In this document: piece by piece, positions 41,612 through 50,350 of the stretch | Numbering within the stretch: the first letter of the stretch is position 1 | How the letters are laid out: the number at the start of each line of letters is the position of its first letter | Origin: an uncultured Acidaminococcus sp. | Lineage (GTDB): Bacteria; Bacillota; Negativicutes; Acidaminococcales; Acidaminococcaceae | Length of the DNA: 50,350 nucleotides | Reading direction: 5' to 3' | NCBI GenBank assembly: GCA_900538365.1 | Contig: UPXT01000012.1 | Location: forward strand, 1 to 50,350 | Program-made: the position numbers and the translations under genes | Notes under the pieces: model-generated | Database searches by the model: none | What the model saw: only the letters and a program-made list of their open reading frames with translations | Told to the model about the DNA's origin: nothing

Positions 41612-42153
41612 TACTGTCTGTCACCGTACCCTTTTACCAGATACCCTTCCACGATACCATCCCAGAGGCCTTTAGCCTTGAGAATCTTCTCGCAGACTTC
41701 GCGGACAGCGCCTTCTCCCCCTTTTTTCTCACATACATAATTGGCACGGGCCGCCACCTCAGGCGCCGCATCCTTGGGGGCAAAGGAATAGGCCGCGCGG
41801 CTAAAGGCCGGCAGGTCATTGAGATCATCCCCCATGAAAGCCACGGCTTCCATCGGGATACCCAGACGCTGGGCCGCTTCAACGAGGGTCTTTCCTTTAT
41901 AGACAACATTTTCATAGACATTGCTGATGCCAAGTTCCATGGCGCGATGCAGCACAATCTCACTGTGACGCCCCGTGATGAGGGCTACTTGGACACCATT
42001 TCTCATGGCAAGGCTGATGCCCAGGCCGTCGCGCACATTGAAATGTTTACTGAGTTCGTCTTCCTGACCAATGATGATGGATCCATCGGTCATGACGCCG
42101 TCCACATCGAGGGCAAGGAGACGGATCTTAGCAAAATCTTCGTCTTTCATCAT
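41611..42153 (-). CDS. kdsC: Kdo-8-phosphate phosphatase KdsC
   Basis: A 180-residue HAD phosphatase with LLALDVDGVMTDG (nucleophile D16, acid D18), TGRHSEIV, and the metal-binding GDDLNDLPAF. It has no large cap domain, as in KdsC, which works as a tetramer. It releases phosphate from Kdo-8-phosphate. It starts 1 bp before the kdsD stop and is between kdsD and the acyltransferase. Confidence 0.94.
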   Translation of the reverse strand: MMKDEDFAKIRLLALDVDGVMTDGSIIIGQEDELSKHFNVRDGLGISLAMRNGVQVALITGRHSEIVLHRAMELGISNVYENVVYKGKTLVEAAQRLGIPMEAVAFMGDDLNDLPAFSRAAYSFAPKDAAPEVAARANYVCEKKGGEGAVREVCEKILKAKGLWDGIVEGYLVKGYGDRQ

Positions 42154-43119
42154 TTATACCACTCCCTGATGCACAAGATCGGTCATATGGAGCAGGCCGA
42201 CGACTCTCTTTTCTTCATCCACAACGGGCAGGACCGTAATGGGATGCGGTTTGTTCGATTCCATGAGGTGAAGGGCTTCTGCAGCCAGTTTTCTTGCTGT
42301 AATGGTTTTTGGCGACTTTGTCATAAGCTCAGAAACCGGTTTATTGAGAGAGTCAAGGCTCCTTGCAAAGCCGCGGCGGATATCGCCATCCGTGAGGAGC
42401 CCTTCAAGGCGGCCCTTTCCATCAACGACGGAAACAGCACCAAGCCCCTTGTCGGTAATGACAAAAAGGGCATCCTTTACGGTCATGTCAGAGGGTACCA
42501 ACGGATTTTCGTTCCCTTTGTGCATGATATCCCCAACCGTAAGGAGGAGTTTTCTGCCCAGGCTTCCGCCGGGATGGTAAATGGCAAACTGATTTTCCGT
42601 AAAATGGCGGGCCGACAGCAGTTCCATAGCAAGGGCATCGCCAAAAGCAAGGGTTGCCGTCGTACTGCTTGTAGGTGCAAGGCCCAAGGGACAGGCTTCC
42701 TTCTTGACCCCTACATCAAGGACGATATCCGCATTCTTGGCAAGGGTCGACTCCGGTTTTCCCACCATAGCAATGATGCGGGCCCCAATGCGGCGGATAC
42801 TGGGCAGGATATGAAGGACCTCGCCTGTTTCCCCGCTGTTTGAAATGGCAAGGACCACGTCACTTTGTGTCACCATGCCGAGATCGCCGTGAATGGCTTC
42901 GGCAGGATGCAGGAAAAAGGACGGCGTCCCTGTACTGGCAAGGGTCGCTGCAATCTTGCGTCCAATGATGCCGCTTTTTCCCATTCCCGTTACAATGATG
43001 CGGCCGGGACAGTGAAGGATCATTTCAAGAGCGGCTCCAAAATGTGCATCGACACGGGGAATCAGCTCCATGATGGAATCCGCCTCGATCTGGAGGGCTT
43101 CTTTAGCGCGTTCAAACAT
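42154..43119 (-). CDS. kdsD: Arabinose-5-phosphate isomerase KdsD
   Basis: A 321-residue sugar-phosphate isomerase: SIS domain with IIVTGMGKSGIIGRKIA and VLAISNSGETGEVL, then two CBS domains at about residues 200-321. It makes arabinose 5-phosphate, the first Kdo precursor, from ribulose 5-phosphate. The start MFERAKEALQ has GGGAG about 8 bases upstream and lies 4 bp after kdsA; an ATG at 43194 lies inside kdsA and is rejected. Confidence 0.95.
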   Translation of the reverse strand: MFERAKEALQIEADSIMELIPRVDAHFGAALEMILHCPGRIIVTGMGKSGIIGRKIAATLASTGTPSFFLHPAEAIHGDLGMVTQSDVVLAISNSGETGEVLHILPSIRRIGARIIAMVGKPESTLAKNADIVLDVGVKKEACPLGLAPTSSTTATLAFGDALAMELLSARHFTENQFAIYHPGGSLGRKLLLTVGDIMHKGNENPLVPSDMTVKDALFVITDKGLGAVSVVDGKGRLEGLLTDGDIRRGFARSLDSLNKPVSELMTKSPKTITARKLAAEALHLMESNKPHPITVLPVVDEEKRVVGLLHMTDLVHQGVV

Positions 43120-43123
43120 GGTA

Positions 43124-43945
43124 TCACTCCCTACGCCCAATGGCATCAATGGCTTTAGCGTCCAGGAGAACCTGTTCCATCTTGTCAAGGGCAATCATGT
43201 TAGGTCCGTCGGAAAGGGCTTCTGCCGGGTTGTCATGGACTTCCATAAAAAGCCCATCGACACCAACTGCTGCAGCCGCGCGGGCCATATGGGGCGCGTA
43301 CTGGCTCTGGCCACCGGAACTTGTGCCCTTGCCGCCAGGAATCTGGACGCTGTGCGTCACATCCATAATGACCGGATAGCCGAAGTCACGCATGATGGGA
43401 AGGCTCCGCATATCCGTTACAAGCGTGTTGTAGCCAAAGCTGGCCCCGCGCTCTGTCAGCATGATCTTTTCCGTTCCAGATCCAACGAGCTTATTGACGA
43501 CATTTTTCATATCCCACGGAGCCAGGAACTGGCCCTTCTTGACATTCACCACGCGGCCCGTATGGGCTGCTGCCACGAGCAGGTCCGTCTGGCGGCAGAG
43601 AAAAGCCGGTATCTGGATGATATCGAGGACTTCCGCTGCTTTTTCGACTTGGTCGGTTTCATGGACATCGGATACAACAGGGACGCCCAGGTCCCTTTTG
43701 ATCTGCTTCAAGATTTCGAGTCCTTCTTCCAGTCCCGGTCCGCGGAAAGCCGTAAGGCTCGAACGATTTGCTTTATCAAAGGATGCCTTGAAGACATAGG
43801 GCAGGCCAACCTTTTCACAAATGGCCTTGGCCCGTTTTCCGATCATGAGACTCCGCTCATAGCCTTCCAGGACACAGGGACCGGCCATGACAAGAAGCGG
43901 ATGCCCGGCACCGACTTCGTACTTTCCAATCGCTACGGTCTTCAT
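43124..43945 (-). CDS. kdsA: Kdo-8-phosphate synthase KdsA
   Basis: A 273-residue aldolase-type enzyme condensing phosphoenolpyruvate with arabinose 5-phosphate. Motifs: LLVMAGPCVLEG, KASFDKANRSS, VVSDVHE, FLCRQTDLL, ERGASFGYN, VIMDVTHSVQ. The Cys in AGPC marks the metal-dependent class, as in Aquifex; E. coli-type enzymes have Asn there. This agrees with a non-proteobacterial origin of the pathway. It is 2 bp downstream of kdsB. Confidence 0.96.
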   Translation of the reverse strand: MKTVAIGKYEVGAGHPLLVMAGPCVLEGYERSLMIGKRAKAICEKVGLPYVFKASFDKANRSSLTAFRGPGLEEGLEILKQIKRDLGVPVVSDVHETDQVEKAAEVLDIIQIPAFLCRQTDLLVAAAHTGRVVNVKKGQFLAPWDMKNVVNKLVGSGTEKIMLTERGASFGYNTLVTDMRSLPIMRDFGYPVIMDVTHSVQIPGGKGTSSGGQSQYAPHMARAAAAVGVDGLFMEVHDNPAEALSDGPNMIALDKMEQVLLDAKAIDAIGRRE

Positions 43946-43947
43946 GT

Positions 43948-44727
43948 TTACTTTCCTTCCTCGGCAGCTCGTGCCGCTTCTTCCTGACGTTTCTTTTCTT
44001 CTTCCAATTCAAAGACCTTATTGGCCCGATCCAGATCTTCCTGCGTATCGATACCAATGCCATTGAAATCCGTCGTGAGGACCTTGATCTTGGCACCGGT
44101 TTCTAGGGCACGCAGCTGTTCCAGGCCTTCAATCTGTTCAAGGGGCGTGGGAAGCAGTGCCGCAAATTTCAAAAGAAAGTCCCGACGGTAGGCATAGATG
44201 CCGATGTGCTTATATACCTTGAACTCCGGCGTCTTATGACGGGGATACGGAATCAGGCTGCGGGAGAAATAGATGGCATAACCGCTTTGGTCCGTAACCA
44301 CTTTGACTGCATTGGGATCGTCATATTCGGACGGATCCATAAGGGTCTTTGCCGTCGCCATCTGGAGTTGGTCGTTGTTTTCGAACGCTTCACAGAGGGA
44401 ATCAATCAGTTCCGGCGGGATCATCGGCTCATCCCCTTGGACATTGATGATGACATCTATCTTATCGTAGCTCAAAGCCACCTCGGCAAGACGATCCGTA
44501 CCGGACGGATGCGTAGCTGCCGTCATCATCGCCTTGCCGCCAAAGCCTTCCACGGTTTCCTTGATGCGTTCATCATCGGTAGCAACAATGATCTCATCAG
44601 GAATCTTGGCTTGGGCTGCCCGTTCATAGACACGCTGAATCATGGGCTTACCGGCCAGATTTGCAAGAGGTTTCCCCGGCAGACGGGTAGAAGCATAACG
44701 CGCCGGAATCACACATAAAACTTTCAT
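43948..44727 (-). CDS. kdsB: CMP-Kdo synthetase KdsB
   Basis: A 259-residue cytidylyltransferase with VIPARYASTRLPGKPL, IIVATDDERI, THPSGTDRLAE and INVQGDEPMIP. It activates Kdo as CMP-Kdo for transfer to lipid A. The last 20 or so residues (LEEEKKRQEEAARAAEEGK) are a charged helical tail beyond the normal end, of unknown role. Its start overlaps the waaA-lpxK stop (ATGA). Confidence 0.95.
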   Translation of the reverse strand: MKVLCVIPARYASTRLPGKPLANLAGKPMIQRVYERAAQAKIPDEIIVATDDERIKETVEGFGGKAMMTAATHPSGTDRLAEVALSYDKIDVIINVQGDEPMIPPELIDSLCEAFENNDQLQMATAKTLMDPSEYDDPNAVKVVTDQSGYAIYFSRSLIPYPRHKTPEFKVYKHIGIYAYRRDFLLKFAALLPTPLEQIEGLEQLRALETGAKIKVLTTDFNGIGIDTQEDLDRANKVFELEEEKKRQEEAARAAEEGK

Positions 44728-47255
44728 TGTCTTTTGTTCTCCTTTTCGATGGCAGTGGTGATCGTTTTTACAAACGCCTCTTCCCCACTGGTGATCTGGA
44801 TTTCCATGTCTAGGACATAGAGGGGGACCTCACGATGGAGGTAGATGAATTCTGTCGGGATCTTAACAGCGTCCTTGCCTGTTGTGACAAGGGCCGTGAC
44901 CCGTTTGCTGATGGCCCGTTCCATGATGTACTGCATTTCCACCATGCCATAGTCGTGATGGTCCGGGTAACGGATCGCTTCCGCAATCTTAAGCCCTTCA
45001 CCAGCCATGGTCTGTTCAAAACTTGACGGGTTGCCAATGGCCGAAAAGACCATGACTTCCTGTCCTTTGAGTGCTTCAAGGGGAAGTGTCTTGGAACCAT
45101 CATTTTTATACCAATCGGCAATCTCAATGAACGCACAGGGTTTGTGGATACTTTCCACGATGGGCGCATTGGGTTTGTAGCGATGCAATTGGTCGCAGAG
45201 CGTCGCTCGGGAAATGGGTGAGCTCTGATCGCATTTGGTAAGCAGGAAGAGGTCAGCGCGGCTGAGGTTCTTCAGCGGTTCGCGCAGGGTGCCTCTTGGC
45301 AGGATGCTGCCATTGCCAAACATATTGAGCGTATCCACAAGGACCACATCCAGATCCCGGTGGAGCTGCCAATGCTGGTAGCCATCATCGAGGATGATGA
45401 CTTCAGCTTTGAATTTATCGACAGCATACTGACCTGTAATGGCGCGTTCCTTCCCAATGACAACGGGAATGCCAGGCAGCTGTTTTGCCATGAGGAAGGC
45501 TTCGTCACCGGCTTCGTAAGCGGTCATATAGATTTTCTTGCCGTCGGAAACGACACCAATCTTTTCCTGCCAGTGGGACCGATAGCCACGGTTCAAAATG
45601 ACAACACGGTAACCCATGTCGCGGATCATCAGAGCGACCTTCTGGGCAGTTGGGGTCTTTCCCGTTCCGCCAACCGTAATATTGCCAATGCTGATGACAC
45701 AGCAGTCCAGCTTGGTCGTCGGCAGGAGATGATGGTTGTAGCAGCTCAGTTTGAGGCGGACCCCCACTTCGTAAAGTACGGACAGGACGCGGAGCAAGGA
45801 AAGGACCAACCAGTCCAGCACAGTATTGTCCTCGCCATGGGAAAGCTGGATCAAATACTGCGTCACTGCATCTCCTGGACGCATGCGGGGCGATACCTCG
45901 TCGTTGATGTTGCGCGTGCTGATCTTATAGTGGGTATTGACCATACTCTCTGTGGCGGTAAGCCGCAGGAGCTCCTTAAGATAACCAATGGTACGGACGG
46001 CGGCACCGCGGTTTTCGCGGATGACCTGGATGGACGCGTCGCCCATCTTTTTGCGGAGTGCGTCATCACGCAGGATCTTAAGGATCATAGCGGTCAGTTC
46101 CTTGGTATCCCGGATCTGGACACAGGCCCCCACCTTGCTCAAAAGGGAGAAGGAATCCTTGAAGTTTGACATGCTCGGGCCCACAATGATTGGTTTGGCG
46201 TGAGCCGCCGGCTCAAGGACATTGTGTCCGCCATGGTTGATGAGGCTGCCGCCGACAAAGACGACATCACCTACGGCATAGATGCGCCCCAATTCCCCAA
46301 TCGTATCGATGAGGATGACAGGGTAACGCGGCCGCTGGCCTTTTTCGTCGCGAAGGACGGAGCGCAGGCCCACTGTGAGTCCGAAACGTTCAGCAAGACG
46401 CGTGATTTCATGCGTCCGTCCCGGCTTTCTCGGGGCAATGAGAAGCCTTGCCTTAAGAAATTCCTTTTGGACTTCAGTAAACGCTTCAAAAAGCTTTTCT
46501 TCTTCCGTCGGATGGGTACTGCCTGCAACAATGATTGGATAATCATCGTAAAGACCGAGTTCTTCCTTGTAGGTCTTAAGGTCTTTCGGCGTCACTTCCG
46601 CATAGGTCTGGTCAAATTTCGTATTGCCCGTTATGTAGATGCGGCGCTTTTCTGCGCCCAAATGCTCAATATATTCAGCGTCAATGGAGCTTTGCATACA
46701 AAAACGGGTCACGCTTCCCATCATATCGTCAAGGATGCCGTAAAGGTACCGGTAACTTTTGACTGATTTATCGGAAATACGGCCGTTTACCATCATGACA
46801 GGAATGCGGCGGCGCTTGATGGCACGCAGGAAATTCGGCCACAGCTCCGTTTCCACAGGCATAAAGATACGCGGCATGATGCGCTTGACAAAGGACTCCG
46901 ATACAAAAGGCATATCAAGCGGGAAATAGATGATGGCATCCGCTTCGGGAATAATTTGGTGGGCCATGTTGTAGCCCCCCGTCGTCACGGCGGAAACCAG
47001 GATCTTGGCATCAGGCATAGCCTTGCGGATTTCCTTTACAAGGGGGCTTGTGGCCACAATTTCACCCACGCTGGCCCCGTGGATCCAGATACAGTTCTGG
47101 TGCGCGACTGCTGCGATTTCATCGTCACGGATAAAGCCCATGCTCTGGCGGAAGCGGCGGGGAAATCCCTTTTCCCGGAAATAGCGCCAGATGAAATAAG
47201 GCAGTACAAAAAAGATCAGCAGCATCACTGCCAGGAAGTTATACAGATAATACAT
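44724..47255 (-). CDS. WaaA-LpxK fusion: Kdo transferase and lipid A 4'-kinase
   Basis: An 843-residue fusion of two enzymes that act in succession. Residues 1 to about 430 are a Kdo transferase (WaaA/KdtA): N-terminal membrane helix, catalytic E65 in GASVGE, PVETELWPNFL, VAGSTHPTEEE and FVGGSLINHGGHNVLEPAA. After a linker of about 40 residues, 475-843 are LpxK: a membrane-associated helix, the P-loop GNITVGGTGKTPT (524-536), LNRGYRS, and LDDGYQHWQLHRDLDVVLVD. LpxK phosphorylates the 4' position of the disaccharide; WaaA then adds Kdo. Both halves keep their key motifs and the reading frame is continuous. GAGGGTG is 6 bases before the ATG. Domain order is opposite to pathway order. Confidence 0.93.
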   Translation of the reverse strand: MYYLYNFLAVMLLIFFVLPYFIWRYFREKGFPRRFRQSMGFIRDDEIAAVAHQNCIWIHGASVGEIVATSPLVKEIRKAMPDAKILVSAVTTGGYNMAHQIIPEADAIIYFPLDMPFVSESFVKRIMPRIFMPVETELWPNFLRAIKRRRIPVMMVNGRISDKSVKSYRYLYGILDDMMGSVTRFCMQSSIDAEYIEHLGAEKRRIYITGNTKFDQTYAEVTPKDLKTYKEELGLYDDYPIIVAGSTHPTEEEKLFEAFTEVQKEFLKARLLIAPRKPGRTHEITRLAERFGLTVGLRSVLRDEKGQRPRYPVILIDTIGELGRIYAVGDVVFVGGSLINHGGHNVLEPAAHAKPIIVGPSMSNFKDSFSLLSKVGACVQIRDTKELTAMILKILRDDALRKKMGDASIQVIRENRGAAVRTIGYLKELLRLTATESMVNTHYKISTRNINDEVSPRMRPGDAVTQYLIQLSHGEDNTVLDWLVLSLLRVLSVLYEVGVRLKLSCYNHHLLPTTKLDCCVISIGNITVGGTGKTPTAQKVALMIRDMGYRVVILNRGYRSHWQEKIGVVSDGKKIYMTAYEAGDEAFLMAKQLPGIPVVIGKERAITGQYAVDKFKAEVIILDDGYQHWQLHRDLDVVLVDTLNMFGNGSILPRGTLREPLKNLSRADLFLLTKCDQSSPISRATLCDQLHRYKPNAPIVESIHKPCAFIEIADWYKNDGSKTLPLEALKGQEVMVFSAIGNPSSFEQTMAGEGLKIAEAIRYPDHHDYGMVEMQYIMERAISKRVTALVTTGKDAVKIPTEFIYLHREVPLYVLDMEIQITSGEEAFVKTITTAIEKENKRQ

Positions 47256-47302
47256 GAGTCACCCTCGTTTCACTTTATCGGGAAACCTATCTCCCGTGCC
47301 TT

Positions 47303-49072
47303 TTAGGCGTCTTCACTTGCGTCATCCCCAAAAGTGCCGGATGCCGTCTGGTTCTCCTTGAATTGGATATCATGCAGATGGGCATAAAGACCATGTTTTG
47401 CCATGAGCTGCTGATGGGTTCCTTCTTCTACAATGGAGCCCTTGTCAAGGACAATGATTTTGGCAGCGTTTTGGATCGTCGACAGCCGGTGGGCAATGAC
47501 AAAGCTTGTGCGGCCCACCATCAGGCGATCCAAGGCCTCCTGGACAATGCGTTCGCTTTCCGTATCAAGGGCACTTGTTGCCTCGTCAAGGATCAGGATA
47601 CGCGGGTTCTTGAGGATGGCCCGGGCAATAGAAATACGCTGGCGCTGACCTCCGGAAATATTGACGCCCCGGTCGCCAAGCTGCGTGTCATAGCCCTTGG
47701 GCAGCTGCTGGATGAATTCATCGGCATTTGCGGCTTTGGCCGCTGCAATGACCTCATCCCGCGTTGCATCCAGCCGTCCGTAAAGAATGTTGTTATAGAC
47801 CGTATCGTTAAAGAGGTTTGTTTCCTGGGGTACAATGCCGACCTGTTCGCGCAGGCTCGCAAGCGTCACATCCCGAACATCGTGACCATCAACAAGGATG
47901 GCTCCTTCCGTCACGTCATAAAAACGGGGCAACAGACTTGCTACCGTTGACTTACCGGCGCCGGAAGGCCCCACAAGGGCAATGGCTTGACCGGGCTTTG
48001 CAGAAAAACTCACATCGTGGAGGATGGTCTCGCCTTTATTGTAGGCAAAAGATACATGACGGAATTCCACATTTCCCTCAACACTGGGCAGCGTGATGGC
48101 ATCCGGCTTTTGCGGAATCGTATCTGTCAGGTCCATGATGTAAAAGACACGTTCAGCCGCAGCAAGCGCCTTTTGGATGCTTCCCATGACACGGGCAATC
48201 CGCTTGATGGGGTTGGAAATATTGATGGCATAGACGAGGAAGGCTACAAGGGACCCAGCCGTAATGTCACCGTCGATAACGGAACGGCCGCCAAACCAAA
48301 TGATAGCCGTTACCCCAAGGGCCGCAATAAACTCAATGACAGGAGACAAGGTCCCCATGAGCTTGGCACTTTTCATATTGGCATAGAAATTGGCCTTGTT
48401 CTGCTGATCGAAGCGGGCAATTTCATAAGGTTCACGGACAAAGCTCTTCACAACCCGTGTAGCAGCCAAGGTTTCCTGCAGGATGGATGTAATATCCGCC
48501 GTTGCCTGCTGGATGCGGTGCCCGCTCTTGCGGATCTTCTTGCCGAAGAAATCCATGAAGAAAAGAACCACCGGGAACGTGCAGAACGTGAAAAGGGTCA
48601 GCTTCCAGTCGAGGTAGACCATAGCGCCGACGCTCCCGATAAGGACGCTCGTTTCCGTGATGATTTCAATGGAATTGGCCACCATGGCGCCTTGGAGGGC
48701 TGCCACATCGTTTGTGACATAACTCATGATGGTTCCCAGCTTGTTCGTGTCAAAAAAATGAGTCGACAGGGTCATGAGCTTGCGGTAGACGATTCCCCGC
48801 ACGTCGATGACGATGCTTTCGCCGACATAGTTCATGAGGTAGCTCTGACCATAGTAGAAAATGCCGCGAGCAAAGAAAATAACCACGATTCCAAGGGAAA
48901 TCAAGTTGAGGAGATCACTGTCCTTATTCTGGAAAACCTTATCGATGACGTCGCGGACAATCCACGGCACATAAAGGTTGGCAGCGGCCGTCATGACCGT
49001 ACAGAAACCGGCAGCAATGAGGCGCCCCAGGTATGGACGGATGAATTTAAGGATTCTAAGATATAGGTTCAT
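47303..49072 (-). CDS. msbA: Lipid A/LPS ABC flippase MsbA
   Basis: A 589-residue half-transporter: six membrane helices to about residue 320, then the ATPase with Walker A GPSGAGKST (368-376), Q-loop IVPQETNLF, signature ISGGQRQR (472-479), Walker B ILILDEATSALD and switch IAHRLS. Next to lipid A genes it is best read as MsbA, which flips core-lipid A to the outer leaflet; on sequence alone a multidrug exporter could look alike. It overlaps lpxB by 4 bp. Confidence 0.92.
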   Translation of the reverse strand: MNLYLRILKFIRPYLGRLIAAGFCTVMTAAANLYVPWIVRDVIDKVFQNKDSDLLNLISLGIVVIFFARGIFYYGQSYLMNYVGESIVIDVRGIVYRKLMTLSTHFFDTNKLGTIMSYVTNDVAALQGAMVANSIEIITETSVLIGSVGAMVYLDWKLTLFTFCTFPVVLFFMDFFGKKIRKSGHRIQQATADITSILQETLAATRVVKSFVREPYEIARFDQQNKANFYANMKSAKLMGTLSPVIEFIAALGVTAIIWFGGRSVIDGDITAGSLVAFLVYAINISNPIKRIARVMGSIQKALAAAERVFYIMDLTDTIPQKPDAITLPSVEGNVEFRHVSFAYNKGETILHDVSFSAKPGQAIALVGPSGAGKSTVASLLPRFYDVTEGAILVDGHDVRDVTLASLREQVGIVPQETNLFNDTVYNNILYGRLDATRDEVIAAAKAANADEFIQQLPKGYDTQLGDRGVNISGGQRQRISIARAILKNPRILILDEATSALDTESERIVQEALDRLMVGRTSFVIAHRLSTIQNAAKIIVLDKGSIVEEGTHQQLMAKHGLYAHLHDIQFKENQTASGTFGDDASEDA

Positions 49073-50202
49073 TTCTTCTCCTTGGCAGTTTCAAGTATAA
49101 GGGCAGCTGTCCGCTTGACAGCGCCCGGAGCTCCGAGTTTACAGATGGCCTCCCGAAGATCCTGATGAACCTTGGTCCCTTCGGAAGGATCCAAAAAGCG
49201 CAGGACGTGACGGGCCATATTTTCGGGTGTCATCTTTTCCTGAATGAGTTCGGGCAGGATTTCCCGACCCGCCAAAAGATTGGGCAGACCTGCATATTTC
49301 ACTTTGACGAGAGCTTTAGCAATGGCCATGCTGAGGGGACTTGCCTTGTAGCAGATGACGCTGGGAAGATTCATGAGGGCCGCTTCCAGGACGACCGTTC
49401 CGCTTGTAGCAAGGGCCGCGTCGCAGGCACCCATGGTGTCATAGGGATGATCTTCGACAATGGGGACGGGAACCTTGGACGCAGCAAGGGCTGCTTCAAG
49501 CTTCCGGCGGTCCACATTGGGCGCCTTTTGGAGGATAAAATCCGCATCAGGCCGGGCCTTTTTAATAAGCGGCAGTGCTTCAAGCATCACGGGAAGGACG
49601 CCTCGAAGTTCACCCTGGCGGCTTCCCGGAAGCAGCAGGATGAGCGGATGGCCAGTCCTTTTACCGACCGCCTTTTGGGCTTCAGCTTGGCTCATCGTAG
49701 GTTTTACGATATCAACAAGGGGATTGCCCACAAATTCAACAGGGGCGCCGGCTTCCTTATAGACCTCATAAGCAAAAGGATAGATGCAGGCCACACGGGC
49801 TGCCAGACGAGCCACCATCTTGGCCCGCCCCCGCCGCCAGGCCCACGCCGAAGGCGGAATGAAGCAGAAAACGGGAATGCCCAACTGCTTTGCGACCTTG
49901 GCCACACGCATATTAAAATCAGGATAATCGACAGTCACAAAAATATCCGGTTTCCGTTCCACCATAACCTGGCGAAAAGCATCCCGGAGCCGAAACAGGG
50001 CTGGGAGCTTCCGGAGGACCTCAACAAAACCCATGACGCTGTTGTCTTTATAATCAAAAATAACCTCTCCGCCAGCAGACCGGAGCGCATCGCCGCCCAT
50101 GCCAAACACTTCGGCATCAGGCGCAAGGGAAAGGATTTCCCTCGTCAGGGCTGCGGCATGCAGGTCGCCGGAGGCTTCGCCGGCTGAGATGAAGATACGC
50201 AT
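49069..50202 (-). CDS. lpxB: Lipid A disaccharide synthase LpxB
   Basis: A 377-residue GT19 glycosyltransferase: ISAGEASGDLHAA, VFGMGGDALRSAG, VTVDYPDFNMRVAK, FIPPSAWAWRRGRAK, PFAYEVYKEAGAPVEFVGNPLVD, LLPGSRQGE and ATSGTVVLEAALMNLPSVICYK. It joins UDP-2,3-diacylglucosamine and lipid X into the lipid A disaccharide. First gene of the 12-gene LPS operon, with GGAGGG 9-11 bases upstream. lpxA, lpxC, lpxD and lpxH or lpxI must be elsewhere. Confidence 0.96.
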   Translation of the reverse strand: MRIFISAGEASGDLHAAALTREILSLAPDAEVFGMGGDALRSAGGEVIFDYKDNSVMGFVEVLRKLPALFRLRDAFRQVMVERKPDIFVTVDYPDFNMRVAKVAKQLGIPVFCFIPPSAWAWRRGRAKMVARLAARVACIYPFAYEVYKEAGAPVEFVGNPLVDIVKPTMSQAEAQKAVGKRTGHPLILLLPGSRQGELRGVLPVMLEALPLIKKARPDADFILQKAPNVDRRKLEAALAASKVPVPIVEDHPYDTMGACDAALATSGTVVLEAALMNLPSVICYKASPLSMAIAKALVKVKYAGLPNLLAGREILPELIQEKMTPENMARHVLRFLDPSEGTKVHQDLREAICKLGAPGAVKRTAALILETAKEKK

Positions 50203-50232
50203 CCTATGGAACCCTCCTCACGTAGGATTAAA

Positions 50233-50255
50233 TGACAGTTTGACAGTTTATTATA
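50233..50255 (-). promoter_or_regulatory. Promoter region of the LPS operon with tandem 8-bp repeat
   Basis: On the minus strand a TATAAT (50250-50255) is followed by two tandem copies of AACTGTCA (50233-50240 and 50241-50248), covering the predicted transcription start about 30-40 bp before lpxB. No TTGACA-like box is found at 16-18 bp, so an activator may be needed or the start lies elsewhere. Confidence 0.4.
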
Positions 50256-50350
50256 TCATATTGGAGGAATTTTTGCTGTAGCTTTGGAGTATGGGGTATG
50301 TGTCAACATTTTCTCGGGAGACCCCTATAAGATTGTGTTGCAGCTTAATT

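Noticed and set aside
47987..50187. Two 340-360 codon open frames on the plus strand
   Set aside because: Antisense to msbA and lpxB; no ribosome site or recognisable domain.
1..50350. CRISPR array, tRNA or rRNA genes
   Set aside because: No evenly spaced direct repeats with unique spacers, and no cloverleaf or rRNA sequence, were found on reading both strands by eye.

Overview
The window comes from a diderm Firmicute of the class Negativicutes, most likely Acidaminococcus or a close relative. Firmicute-type housekeeping genes (pyrR, a rel-type RSH gene, smc-ftsY, YdbC/PC4) sit next to a nearly complete set of late lipid A, Kdo, LPS-export and autotransporter genes. The genus is an inference from gene content and protein style. 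No tRNA, rRNA or CRISPR array was seen. Every gene is on the minus strand except the two-gene restriction cassette near the left end.

Left end, 1-4.7 kb: an accessory island. It holds a Tn916-type integrase that is broken or cut by the window edge, its excisionase, an AT-rich restriction-modification cassette (MT-A70 methylase on minus; C-type regulator and MunI-like endonuclease on plus), a decayed IS21-family istB, and a MutT-like NUDIX gene whose 3' end runs into the IS relic. A 19-bp direct repeat, part of a terminator-like hairpin at each end, brackets the segment.

4.7-7.6 kb: an Asp/Glu racemase-family gene behind a MerR-like operator, then a small redox operon of nitroreductase, cytoplasmic flavodoxin and a lipoprotein flavodoxin. 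7.7-15.2 kb: two large autotransporters with unrelated signal peptides and divergent passengers but an almost identical 1.34-kb 3' end (distal passenger plus beta-barrel), followed by a small relic of a third copy. 15.2-17.9 kb: an MTA/SAH-nucleosidase-like gene with a SIMPL protein, and a thioredoxin with a Cys-rich Rrf2 regulator behind one promoter and operator.

18.2-25 kb: 6S RNA, then lspA, rluD-type pseudouridine synthase, pyrR, smc and ftsY in one direction. 25.2-35.5 kb: a tightly packed run lapA-like, recJ, rel, dtd, MBL hydrolase, AI-2E transporter, hisS, aspS. 35.5-37.2 kb: a D-2-hydroxyacid dehydrogenase and a YdbC/PC4-type ssDNA-binding protein.

37.5-50.2 kb: a 12-gene operon for the outer half of the LPS pathway, in transcription order lpxB, msbA, a waaA-lpxK fusion, kdsB, kdsA, kdsD, kdsC, an LpxL-type acyltransferase, lptC, lptA, lptB and one lptF/G-type permease. 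It covers lipid A disaccharide formation, 4'-phosphorylation, Kdo synthesis, activation and transfer, late acylation, flipping and transport to the outer membrane. The early genes lpxA, lpxC and lpxD are not in the window.
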